Part shown: positions 1 to 5,917 of the stretch, in pieces
Layout: every line of letters starts with the position of its first letter
How positions within the stretch are numbered: position 1 is the first letter of the stretch
Origin: an uncultured Faecalibacterium sp.
GTDB taxonomy: Bacteria > Bacillota > Clostridia > Oscillospirales > Ruminococcaceae
Direction of reading: 5' to 3'
Assembly (NCBI GenBank): GCA_900765705.1
Contig: CAAFSR010000406.1
Coordinates: 1 to 8,676, forward strand
Length of the DNA: 8,676 nucleotides
Translations under genes and position numbers: made by a program
The notes under the pieces: model-generated
What the model saw: the letters and a program-made list of their open reading frames with translations, nothing else
What the model was told of the DNA's origin: nothing
Database searches by the model: none

Positions 1-302
1 GCAAAGGCTTTTTCAGCCAGCGCTACCTGTGCTTCGCCGCCCAGATAGCCGGTATAGATACAATCAAATTGCAGCTCCAGCGCCCGATAGTGTTCCAGCG
101 CGGCCATGCCGTAGGCGCTGCCGTCCAGCCGGGCGGGGGTGCCAAGGCCGCCGGTGTGGGTGGAAAGCACCACCGTGGGCAGTGCCACCGGCTGGAAGCC
201 CATGACCGACAGCACGGGCAGGATCACTGCAAGGCTGCACCGGCCCACGCCAGACAGATCGTGGATGCAAAGAATCTTTTTAGGTTCAACGGGTTTTTGC
301 AA
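1..302 (-). CDS. pdxY: Pyridoxamine/pyridoxal kinase, 5' part (gene continues beyond window start)
   Basis: Phosphorylates pyridoxal, pyridoxine or pyridoxamine with ATP in the cytosolic vitamin B6 salvage route to PLP. The first 100 codons are present of a family that is normally about 280 residues; the rest lies left of base 1. Early residues read ILCIHDLSGVGRCSLAV, then STHTGGLG and IYTGYLGG, the N-terminal substrate-side signature of the PdxY-type ribokinase fold; the ATP-binding C-terminal half is outside the window. The start is taken as TTG at 302-300 because an AAGGAGG ribosome site lies about 8 nt upstream and the frame has no suitable ATG before the conserved segment. It is divergent from the 68-residue protein gene. 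A terminator-like hairpin sits in its leader. Family assignment is firm; PdxY versus PdxK specificity cannot be settled from this fragment. Confidence 0.88.
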   Translation of the reverse strand, partial: MQKPVEPKKILCIHDLSGVGRCSLAVILPVLSVMGFQPVALPTVVLSTHTGGLGTPARLDGSAYGMAALEHYRALELQFDCIYTGYLGGEAQVALAEKAF

Positions 303-321
303 ATAGGAAAACCTCCTTGCC

Positions 322-343
322 AAAAAGCCGCGTACAGCGGCCT
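322..343 (-). terminator. Terminator-like hairpin in the B6 kinase leader (possible attenuator)
   Basis: Read on the minus strand, GCCGC-TGTAC-GCGGC forms a 5-bp GC stem (337-341 with 327-331), extendable by G-U and A-U pairs, followed at once by five T (326-322). It lies between the candidate promoter and the AAGGAGG site of the kinase gene. This is the shape of an intrinsic terminator placed inside a leader, so premature termination is possible. The stem is short, no antiterminator partner was found, and function is inferred. Confidence 0.4.
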
Positions 344-362
344 ATAAAAAGCATCATGCAAC

Positions 363-371
363 AGTATACCA
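363..371 (-). promoter_or_regulatory. Candidate extended -10 promoter of the B6 kinase gene
   Basis: The minus strand reads TGG-TATACT (371-363), an extended -10 element with five of six bases matching TATAAT. The -35 region is only T-rich, without a TTGACA match. Predicted start of transcription is near 356, giving a leader of about 55 nt. The heptamer GTATACC recurs at 394-400, so this area could also serve the divergent gene, for which I found no clear promoter. Confidence 0.4.
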
Positions 372-466
372 CAAATTGCTGCATAAAAAAAGCGTATACC
401 AGATTCTTTTGCGGAAATAATAGCTCTGCAAGCCCTGTAGCAGCAGGCCGAAAGGAGAAATTCAGA

Positions 467-673
467 ATGAAACAGCGAGAAAATTCCGCCGCAGGCATGG
501 TAGTGGGCATGGCCGCCGGTGCAGCTCTGGGGGCCGCCGGTGCCATGATGGCCACCCAGAGCAAGCGTCAGATGCGCCGCAATGTGCGCAAGGTGATGAA
601 GGGGGCTGAAAATGCGGTGATGCAGCTGGATAAGATGGCCACCGATTTTGTGGAAAAGCACATCGACTACTGA
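467..673 (+). CDS. Small glycine-zipper membrane protein, 68 residues, function unknown
   Basis: Function not recognised. The start ATG at 467 follows AAAGGAG with 9 nt spacing, which sets it against a longer in-frame opening upstream. Residues 9-30 form a hydrophobic Gly/Ala-rich segment with small residues at regular intervals (GMVVGMAAGAALGAAGAMM), typical of a single membrane helix with a glycine-zipper face. It is followed at 32-45 by a strongly basic stretch (SKRQMRRNVRKVMK), then a helical tail with mixed charges (50-68). The layout (short N-terminus, Gly/Ala helix, basic amphipathic tail) recalls YtxH-like small envelope proteins, but I cannot claim that family. By the positive-inside rule the tail should be cytoplasmic. 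It stands alone, divergent from the B6 kinase and convergent with the next gene. Confidence 0.8.
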   Translation: MKQRENSAAGMVVGMAAGAALGAAGAMMATQSKRQMRRNVRKVMKGAENAVMQLDKMATDFVEKHIDY

Positions 674-677
674 ACAG

Positions 678-713
678 CCAAAAGCGCCGTCCCGGGTGGA
701 ACGGCGCTTTTGG
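678..713. terminator. Shared hairpin terminator between convergent genes
   Basis: A perfect 13-bp inverted repeat (CCAAAAGCGCCGT at 678-690 and ACGGCGCTTTTGG at 701-713) encloses a 10-nt loop. It starts 5 bases after the stop of the 68-residue gene and ends 12 bases before the stop of the opposing secreted-protein gene, so it can serve both directions. The A/T part of the stem supplies a TTTT run on either strand, interrupted by GG. Confidence 0.8.
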
Positions 714-725
714 TTATCGTGGTGT

Positions 726-1199
726 TTATTTTGCCCAGATGCACATCCGGGCGGTGGTGTTGATCTCGCCCAGCAGGCTCAGATCCATCTGGATGTTGCA
801 GGTCACGGTCAGAGCCTTGTTTACATCGCTGCCGGTCAGCACCGAGGCAGGCAGGTTTTTGATGGTCAGAATACCGTTGCCCTTTTCCAGCTCGCCGGTC
901 AGGGTGCCGGTGTAGGTCACATCGCCGATGGTCAGACCGGTCAGATAGCCGGTCACATTGAGCTTGGTCACCTGTTTGACAGGCAGGCTCAGGGTGTAGG
1001 TGCCGTTGGACTGGCGGGTAAGGGTGGCCTCGCGGTCGGAATCAATGCCGGTGTTCGCCATGGATTCCTTATCGGTCTTTTCCTTCCAGAATTTTACCCC
1101 AACGGGGGTGTTGGCGGCGGCAGAAGCGCCCAGTGTGAGCATGCAGAACATCAGCAACGTCAGCAGGGCGGCGCCGGTACGTTTTAAGGCAGTAGTCAT
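726..1199 (-). CDS. Secreted Shp-like (possible heme-binding) protein, 157 residues
   Basis: The start ATG at 1199-1197 is preceded by AAAGGA at 7 nt; an in-frame ATG 16 codons further up lacks this and would spoil the signal peptide. Residues 1-27 are a classical signal peptide: basic MTTALKR, hydrophobic core, then ASA before AANT. The mature part (~130 residues) is rich in alternating beta-type segments. The segment VKFWKEKTDKESMAN (35-49), the later GYLTGLTIGDVTYTG and the closing strand with Met152 (ARMCIWAK) resemble the Shp/HtsA heme-binding domain, a NEAT-like fold in which two methionines bind heme iron. M47 and M152 sit where such ligands would be expected. This match is from memory of the family and is tentative. 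There is no LPXTG signal, lipobox or C-terminal membrane helix, so the product should be released or held by a partner. No heme transporter genes are adjacent. Confidence 0.72.
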   Translation of the reverse strand: MTTALKRTGAALLTLLMFCMLTLGASAAANTPVGVKFWKEKTDKESMANTGIDSDREATLTRQSNGTYTLSLPVKQVTKLNVTGYLTGLTIGDVTYTGTLTGELEKGNGILTIKNLPASVLTGSDVNKALTVTCNIQMDLSLLGEINTTARMCIWAK

Positions 1200-1214
1200 G
1201 TCTTTATCCTTTCC

Positions 1215-1228
1215 GCCGCAGCTGCGGC
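1215..1228. repeat. 14-bp perfect palindrome in the leader of the secreted-protein gene
   Basis: GCCGCAGCTGCGGC is exactly self-complementary. It lies between the candidate -10 element at 1246-1251 and the ribosome site of the 157-residue secreted protein, ending about 15 nt before its start codon. It could be a protein-binding dyad or fold back in RNA next to the ribosome site. GC-rich palindromes also arise by chance in such DNA; role inferred only. Confidence 0.4.
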
Positions 1229-1245
1229 ATGGTGAAACAGAGTAC

Positions 1246-1275
1246 ATAATGCTCCATAAGGTACTGATTTGTCAA
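1246..1275 (-). promoter_or_regulatory. Promoter P1 of the secreted-protein gene
   Basis: Minus strand: perfect -35 TTGACA (1275-1270), 18-nt spacer, -10 CATTAT (1251-1246, four of six). The predicted leader is about 40 nt and carries the 14-bp palindrome. A second promoter lies just upstream. Confidence 0.55.
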
Positions 1276-1279
1276 TACT

Positions 1280-1308
1280 AACATAACATGACCGGAAGCC
1301 CTTGTCAA
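1280..1308 (-). promoter_or_regulatory. Promoter P2 of the secreted-protein gene (tandem)
   Basis: Minus strand: second perfect TTGACA (1308-1303), 17-nt spacer, -10 TATGTT (1285-1280) preceded by TGT, giving an extended -10 TGn. It overlaps the region just above P1, making a tandem pair. Upstream of it lie two interrupted dyads, CTGCC-TT-GGCAG (1310-1321) and CACAT-A-ATGTG (1349-1359), which could be operators. Between 1322 and 1370 nothing else was seen. Confidence 0.55.
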
Positions 1309-1370
1309 TCTGCCTTGGCAGTCTTTCACAAAAATGTTGCGAAACCGTCACATAATGTGGAAGGTGTGAT

Positions 1371-1404
1371 AAAAAGGCCGCTGCATTACCTGCAGCGGCC
1401 TTTT
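1371..1404 (-). terminator. Intrinsic terminator of the hydrogenase gene
   Basis: Perfect 14-bp stem AAAAGGCCGCTGCA (1372-1385 with 1391-1404) and a 5-nt loop, ending in TTTTT on the minus strand. It lies 21 bases after the stop codon of the hydrogenase gene and separates it from the secreted-protein promoters. Confidence 0.88.
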
Positions 1405-1425
1405 GGGTGGTTAAGTTACAGCAGC

Positions 1426-2979
1426 TCAGACCTCAAAGTTGGGGTCATCCTTCAGCATGTGGATGTTGGACATAAAGGCGCTCTGCTCGGGGTCGGCGAA
1501 CTCGGCATCCTTCACATACTTGTTCAGCACAGCTGCGGTGCGCACGGGGTCGGCAATGGTGCCGGCACCGCCAATGCAGCCGCCGGGGCAGCCCATGCCC
1601 TCCAGCAGGTAGCCGTTGTACTTGCCGGCTTTGGCCAGCATCAGCAGCTTCTTGCAGTCGGCCAGACCCTGTGCAGAGGCGATCTTCACCTCCATGTCGG
1701 GACGCCATTCCTTGATCTTGTCGGCAACGGCCTTGGCCACGCCGCCGGACTGTGCAAAGCCGCGGCCTGCAGCAGAAGCATAGCACAGATCCATCTCGGC
1801 GGGATCTACTTCCAAGCTGTCCAGATCCAGATCCTTGGCCTCGATGATGCCGGCCAGCTCCTCAAAGGTCAGCACAAAGTCCACGTCAGAGCGGACGGTG
1901 CGGCGGGAGGCCTCCAGCTTCTTGGCGGCGCAGGGTCCGATGAAGCACATACGGGCGTCGGGGTCGGCCTGCTTCATCATGCGGGCGGTGAACACCATGG
2001 GGGTCATGGTCATGGAGATGTTCTTGGCAAGGCCGGGGAAAGCGGTCTTTGCCATCATGCTCCATGCCGGGCAGCAGGAGGTAGCCATGAAGTCCAGCTT
2101 CTCGGGCACTTCCTCAAGGAAGTCGTGTGCCTCGTCCACGGTGCACAGGTCGGCACCAATGGCAACCTCCACCACATCACAGAAGCCGATGGCCTTCAGG
2201 GCAGCCTTCAGCTTGCCGGTGGAAGCCAGAGCGGGGAACTGGTTGATGAAGGCGGGAGCGACCAGTGCATAGATGCGGTCGCCGCGGTTGAAGCCCTGAA
2301 TGAGCTGATAGATCTGGCCCTTGTCGGCAATGGCACCGAAGGGGCAGTTCACCAGACACTGACCGCAGGACACGCACTTGCTGTAATCGATCTCGGCACG
2401 GCCCAGCTCGTCAGAGTGGATAGCACCCATGCCGCAGGCAGCGGCGCAGGGACGCTCGGTCTTGACGATGGCGTTGTAGGGGCACACGGTGACGCAGCGG
2501 CCACACTTGATGCACTTTTCCTGATCGATGGTGGAGCGGCCGCTCTCCCAAGTAATGGCCTTCTTGGGGCACACCTCCATACAGGGGTGTGCAAGGCAGC
2601 CCTGACACAGGTCAGACACTTTGACCAGCTTTTCCGGGCAGCGGTTGCAGGCAAATTTGATCACGTTGACCAGCGGGGGATCGTAGTACTTATCGGCGAT
2701 GGAGGCATCCTCCAGACCGGAGACCACGCTGTTGTGCTCGTCCATGCGGCGGGTGGGCAGACCCATGGCCAGACGCACGCGCTCCTCAACGATGGCGCGC
2801 TCCAGGAAGATGTCCTTGCGCAGCTTGCCTTCCTCACCGGGGATGATGGTGTAGGGGATCTTACGCATCAGGTGGTTGGCCTGCTCGCCCTTGACGTTAG
2901 CGTAAGCCATGCGGGCAACCTCGGTAAACACCTGACGGCGGATCTGGATGACCGTGGTATTGATTCCTCTGAAACTCAT
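1426..2979 (-). CDS. Monomeric ferredoxin-type [FeFe] hydrogenase, group B-like, 517 residues
   Basis: Cytosolic enzyme interconverting 2H+ plus electrons and H2. The start ATG at 2979 has AAGGAG 9 nt upstream and replaces a longer open frame. Residues 1-105 are a family-specific N-terminal region. Residues 111-212 hold 16 cysteines: C111/C114, C125/C128/C133/C137, C156/C159/C162/C166, C178/C182 and C202/C205/C208/C212, enough for up to four [4Fe-4S] clusters. The H-cluster domain follows with TSCCPAW (300-306, ligand C303), GPCAAKKLE (C350) and EGMGCPGGCIGG (C464, C468). The last motif continues GAGTIADP rather than the GGGQP usual in CpI-type group A enzymes; together with the N-terminal region this points to the group B1/B3 family. 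There is no C-terminal small-subunit domain and no hydABC-like diaphorase genes or hydEFG maturases nearby. The electron partner is presumably ferredoxin; the in vivo direction of group B enzymes is unsettled. Confidence 0.95.
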   Translation of the reverse strand: MSFRGINTTVIQIRRQVFTEVARMAYANVKGEQANHLMRKIPYTIIPGEEGKLRKDIFLERAIVEERVRLAMGLPTRRMDEHNSVVSGLEDASIADKYYDPPLVNVIKFACNRCPEKLVKVSDLCQGCLAHPCMEVCPKKAITWESGRSTIDQEKCIKCGRCVTVCPYNAIVKTERPCAAACGMGAIHSDELGRAEIDYSKCVSCGQCLVNCPFGAIADKGQIYQLIQGFNRGDRIYALVAPAFINQFPALASTGKLKAALKAIGFCDVVEVAIGADLCTVDEAHDFLEEVPEKLDFMATSCCPAWSMMAKTAFPGLAKNISMTMTPMVFTARMMKQADPDARMCFIGPCAAKKLEASRRTVRSDVDFVLTFEELAGIIEAKDLDLDSLEVDPAEMDLCYASAAGRGFAQSGGVAKAVADKIKEWRPDMEVKIASAQGLADCKKLLMLAKAGKYNGYLLEGMGCPGGCIGGAGTIADPVRTAAVLNKYVKDAEFADPEQSAFMSNIHMLKDDPNFEV

Positions 2980-3016
2980 TCCAATCTCTCCTTGCTTTGA
3001 AACAGCCATAAACGTG

Positions 3017-3051
3017 GCCGCCCGCCCTGTGTGCAGGGCATTGACGGCGGC
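3017..3051 (-). promoter_or_regulatory. Strong two-tier stem-loop in the hydrogenase leader
   Basis: In the minus-strand transcript an outer GCCGCC/GGCGGC stem (3046-3051 with 3017-3022) encloses an inner GCCCTG-CACA-CAGGGC hairpin (3034-3039 with 3024-3029), with a 6-nt bulge on one side. It lies about 37 nt upstream of the start codon, within a leader of roughly 130 nt. It has no T-run, so it is not a terminator. It does not match a riboswitch I know; a stability or translation role is inference. Confidence 0.4.
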
Positions 3052-3117
3052 GCTGTGCGGGCGCGGATGGTACCATGCTGGTTGCGGACAGCACGCCGGG
3101 CCCATGGATACATCTAT

Positions 3118-3146
3118 ATTTTAACATAAAGACGTGCGTATGGAAA
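3118..3146 (-). promoter_or_regulatory. Promoter of the hydrogenase gene
   Basis: Minus strand: -35 TTTCCA (3146-3141, four of six), 17-nt spacer, -10 TAAAAT (3123-3118, five of six), in a locally AT-rich stretch. The predicted start of transcription is near 3110, leaving a GC-rich, foldable leader of about 130 nt before the ATG at 2979. Read-through from mtaB upstream is also possible, since no good terminator follows mtaB. Confidence 0.55.
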
Positions 3147-3162
3147 GGGCAAAACACAAAAA

Positions 3163-3180
3163 TCGTTAAAAATTTATTGT
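3163..3180. promoter_or_regulatory. Degenerate Rex-like box upstream of the hydrogenase promoter
   Basis: TCGTTAAAAATTTATTGT resembles the clostridial Rex operator TTGTTAA-n4-TTAACAA: the left half matches six of seven bases, the right half only TTA. It lies about 17 bp upstream of the -35 element. Rex represses or tunes fermentation and hydrogenase genes in relatives, which is why the site is noted, but only half of it is convincing. Confidence 0.2.
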
Positions 3181-3223
3181 ATTCATGCGGATGCACAGAA
3201 TGTGCAGGCAAAATGAAAAATTT

Positions 3224-4519
3224 TCAGCAAAGTGCTGCACGCACCCGCTCGCCATCGTAGCTGCCAAGCTTTACCCGCACGATCTGCCCGCTCTCGCAGC
3301 CGGGGGCGGAGACCACTACCGGAATGTACAGCCGGGTGTAGCCGGTAAACAGCGTGCCGGACAACGGCGTTTCCAGCAGCACCTCGTCCTCGGTGCCCTC
3401 AAAGGCGGCCAGTGTCTCGCAGCGCACCTGCTCGGCCACAGCGTTCATGCGGCGGCTGCGCTCCTGCTTTTCCCGCTCGTGGATCTGGTCCGGGAAATCA
3501 TAGGCGGGGGTGCCGCTGCGGCGGGAGTAGGGGAACACATGCACCTTGAGGAAACCGATCTTCTTCAAAAATTCGCAGCTCTCCTCAAAATCGGCCATGG
3601 TCTCGCCGGGGAAGCCGCAGATGCAGTCGGTGGTAAAGCTGACCGGGCGGCTGCCGTAGGCGGCGCGGATCTGCTCCACTACCGTTGCGTACTCCTGCGC
3701 GGTGTACACCCGGCGCATCCGGCGCAAAGTGGCGGTGCAGCCGCTCTGCAGGCTCAGGTGGAACTGCGGGCAAAGCTTATCTACCGCCGCCAAGCGGGAG
3801 ATGAACGCCGGGGTGAGCATATCGGGGTCAAGACTGCCCAGACGGATACGCTCAATGCCCGGCACCTGTGCGCACTTTTCCACCAGCTCCACAAGGTTCG
3901 TGCCGGTGTCCAGCCCGTAGCTGGGCAGAGAGATGGCACTGAGCACCACCTCGCGGTAGCCGGCAGCAGCCAGCTGGTGCAGTTCAGCCAGAATGCTTTC
4001 CTCAGCGCGGCTGCGCACCGGGCCGCGTGCGCGGGGGATGACGCAGTAGGGGCACTGCCGGTTGCAGCCGTCCTCCACCTTGATAAAGGCGCGGGTGTGG
4101 GTCTCGAACCGCTCCACCGGCAGCTCCTCGAACAGCTCGCCGCGCTGGTGCGGGGCAATGGCTACGATGCGTTCGTGGCCGTCCAGCAGCTTTTGCACGT
4201 TGTCCAGAATGGCCTTGCGGTCGCCGTTGCCGCACACAAGGTCGGCCTCCATGAACTGTGCGGCCTCCTCCGGGAAGGCCTGCGGGTAGCAGCCGGTCAG
4301 CACCGTCACTGCACCCGGGTTCTCGCGCTTTTTGCGGCGCAGCCACTTGCGGCTTTTCTGATCGCCAAAGTTGGTCACGGTGCAGCTGTTCACAATGAAC
4401 ACGTCTGCTGCCTCGCCTTCCTGCGCAATGGTAAAGCCGTGGGCGCGGAACAACTGCTCCAGCGCACCGGTCTCGTTCAGGTTGACCTTGCAGCCCAATG
4501 TATAAAAACAAACTCGCAT
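3224..4519 (-). CDS. mtaB: tRNA t6A37 methylthiotransferase MtaB, 431 residues
   Basis: Radical-SAM enzyme that adds a methylthio group to C2 of N6-threonylcarbamoyladenosine at position 37 of ANN-decoding tRNAs (ms2t6A). The N-terminal UPF0004 domain begins MRVCFYTLGCKVN and carries the three auxiliary-cluster cysteines C10, C46 and C77. The radical-SAM motif CNRQCPYC supplies C152, C156 and C159. LSLQSGC (255-261) and GFPGET (302-307) are further core motifs, and residues from about 370 form the TRAM RNA-binding domain. The TLGCKVN..ET opening and the 431-residue length favour MtaB (YqeV) over MiaB or RimO. The start ATG at 4519 has GGAAAGGA upstream, a little far (about 10 nt). The gene is divergent from the DD-carboxypeptidase. 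Downstream, TGCACA-GAA-TGTGCA (3192-3206) is a small hairpin without a T-run, so termination before the hydrogenase promoter is unclear. Confidence 0.95.
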   Translation of the reverse strand: MRVCFYTLGCKVNLNETGALEQLFRAHGFTIAQEGEAADVFIVNSCTVTNFGDQKSRKWLRRKKRENPGAVTVLTGCYPQAFPEEAAQFMEADLVCGNGDRKAILDNVQKLLDGHERIVAIAPHQRGELFEELPVERFETHTRAFIKVEDGCNRQCPYCVIPRARGPVRSRAEESILAELHQLAAAGYREVVLSAISLPSYGLDTGTNLVELVEKCAQVPGIERIRLGSLDPDMLTPAFISRLAAVDKLCPQFHLSLQSGCTATLRRMRRVYTAQEYATVVEQIRAAYGSRPVSFTTDCICGFPGETMADFEESCEFLKKIGFLKVHVFPYSRRSGTPAYDFPDQIHEREKQERSRRMNAVAEQVRCETLAAFEGTEDEVLLETPLSGTLFTGYTRLYIPVVVSAPGCESGQIVRVKLGSYDGERVRAALC

Positions 4520-4567
4520 GAGAGGGTTTCCTTTCCAAAAACGGGGTTAAAATAGGGTTTATTCTTT

Positions 4568-4597
4568 ATTATATAACAAAACAACGGCAGCACGCAA
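4568..4597 (-). promoter_or_regulatory. Promoter of mtaB
   Basis: Minus strand: perfect -10 TATAAT (4573-4568) with an 18-nt spacer from TTGCGT (4597-4592), which keeps only the TTG of the -35 consensus. The predicted leader is about 40 nt. No clear promoter was found on the plus strand for the divergent carboxypeptidase gene. Confidence 0.55.
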
Positions 4598-4616
4598 GAC
4601 CGGAATTACACCACCC

Positions 4617-4655
4617 CGGCGGCATACCCGCAAAGGCGGCGGCATACACTGCAAA
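4617..4655. repeat. Tandem direct repeat in the mtaB/dacF intergenic region
   Basis: CGGCGGCATAC occurs at 4617-4627 and again at 4637-4647, each followed by a CGCAAA or TGCAAA end. The copies are exactly 20 bp apart, two helical turns, between the mtaB promoter and the carboxypeptidase start. Such phasing is what a dimeric regulator would need; chance repetition in GC-rich DNA is the alternative. Confidence 0.45.
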
Positions 4656-4684
4656 AAGAGAGTTTGCGCGGGGAGGTATGAGGA

Positions 4685-5917
4685 ATGGAACGGAGAAATC
4701 TGGCGCTGCTGTGCGCGGGGGTGGTCTGCTTCTGGCTGTTTGCGCTGGCTTTTGGCACGGCGCAGGGCAAGGGACTGCGCATCCAACCGGCGGTGCAGGC
4801 ACAGGCAGAACCGGCAGTGCAGACCCTGACGGTCACCCCGCCGCAGCTTACCCTGCCCTGCCGGGCGGCGATCCTCATCGACCAGAACAGCGGCACGGTG
4901 CTTTACGAAATGAATGCCGACCAGACCATGCCTATCGCCTCCATTACCAAGGTGATGACCCTGCTGCTCACCTTTGAAGCGGTACACGCCGGGCGGCTGA
5001 CTATGGACACCGCCGTGCCAGTCAGCGAGCACGCCTACCACATGGGCGGCAGTCAGATCTGGCTGGAACCCGGGGAGCAGTTTACGCTGGACGAGATGCT
5101 CAAGGCCATCTGTGTGTCCTCCGCCAACGATGCAGCGGTGGCTGTGGCTGAGCTGGTGGGCGGCAGCGAGCCCGCCTTTGTGCAGCAGATGAACGCCCGC
5201 GCCGCTGAGCTGGGCATGGAGCACACCACCTTCCACAACGCCTGCGGGCTGGACACCGAGGGGCATCTTTCCACCGCACGGGATGTGGCCATCATGAGCC
5301 GCACCATCCTGAACACCTGCCCGGAGGTACTGCACTATACCGGCATCTGGACGGATACCTTGCGGGGCGGCCAGACCCAGCTGGTGAACACCAACAAGCT
5401 TTTGCGGCGTTACAACGGCATCACCGGGCTCAAGACCGGCACCACCGGCGGGGCAGGGGTGTGCATCACCGCCAGTGCCACCCGGGACGGGCTGAACCTC
5501 ATTGCGGTGGTGCTGGGGGCATCTTCCAGCAAGGAGCGTTTCGAAGCTGCCACCACCCTGCTGGATTACGGCTTTGCAGCCTACCGCGCTGCGCCGGTGC
5601 CCCTGCCACAGGACCGCCCGCTGCAACTGAAGATAAAGGGCAGCACCGAGGAGACTGTGCCGCTGGATTATGCCGCCCTGCCTGCCACCGCCCTGCTGCC
5701 TGCCGAAAGCGCCGGACAGCTGACCGTGCAGCTGGAACTGCCCGAAACAGTAGAAGCCCCCGTGACCCGGGGACAGACGGTGGGTAAGGCGCAGCTGCTG
5801 TGCGGCGAAGCGCTGCAGGGGGAGTACCCGGTGTGCGCCGCCGCCGATGCGCCCCGCATGGATTTTGATACCGCTTTGCGGCTGCTGTGGGACAGCCTGC
5901 GGGGTGCCGCAGCATGA
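4685..5917 (+). CDS. dacF: D-alanyl-D-alanine carboxypeptidase (PBP5/DacF type), 410 residues
   Basis: Low-molecular-weight penicillin-binding protein that removes the terminal D-Ala of peptidoglycan pentapeptides outside the membrane. Residues 5-24 are a hydrophobic signal segment with possible cleavage after AQG. The serine-hydrolase triad motifs are all present: SITK (S86 nucleophile, K89), SAN (146-148) and KTG (250-252, in KTGTTGGAG). GLDTEGHLSTARDVA (188-202) is typical of the S11 peptidase family. Residues from about 304 to 385 are the PBP5-type beta-rich C-terminal domain, and the last ~20 residues could form an amphipathic membrane-binding helix. The start ATG at 4685 has GGGGAGG 8 nt upstream; a different-frame ATG at 4678 is too close to it. 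The symbol dacF is used for the clostridial type; dacA/dacB-like naming would be equally defensible. No strong plus-strand terminator follows. Confidence 0.93.
   Translation: MERRNLALLCAGVVCFWLFALAFGTAQGKGLRIQPAVQAQAEPAVQTLTVTPPQLTLPCRAAILIDQNSGTVLYEMNADQTMPIASITKVMTLLLTFEAVHAGRLTMDTAVPVSEHAYHMGGSQIWLEPGEQFTLDEMLKAICVSSANDAAVAVAELVGGSEPAFVQQMNARAAELGMEHTTFHNACGLDTEGHLSTARDVAIMSRTILNTCPEVLHYTGIWTDTLRGGQTQLVNTNKLLRRYNGITGLKTGTTGGAGVCITASATRDGLNLIAVVLGASSSKERFEAATTLLDYGFAAYRAAPVPLPQDRPLQLKIKGSTEETVPLDYAALPATALLPAESAGQLTVQLELPETVEAPVTRGQTVGKAQLLCGEALQGEYPVCAAADAPRMDFDTALRLLWDSLRGAAA

Noticed and set aside
224..661. 145-codon minus-strand frame over the kinase leader and the 68-residue gene
   Set aside because: It covers the promoter region between divergent genes and overlaps the kinase in the wrong frame; no ribosome site.
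1288..3000. 570-codon open frame on the plus strand opposite the hydrogenase
   Set aside because: Its protein is a low-complexity string rich in His, Gly, Ala, Leu and Val, as expected from the reverse of GC-biased codons; no ribosome site, and the opposite strand holds an unmistakable hydrogenase.
3185..4555. 456-codon open frame on the plus strand opposite mtaB
   Set aside because: Same codon-bias artefact; mtaB on the minus strand has all family motifs.
4678..4977. Alternative plus-strand frame starting at ATG 4678
   Set aside because: That ATG is only 1 nt from the ribosome site, and the frame overlaps the carboxypeptidase, whose own frame carries all catalytic motifs.
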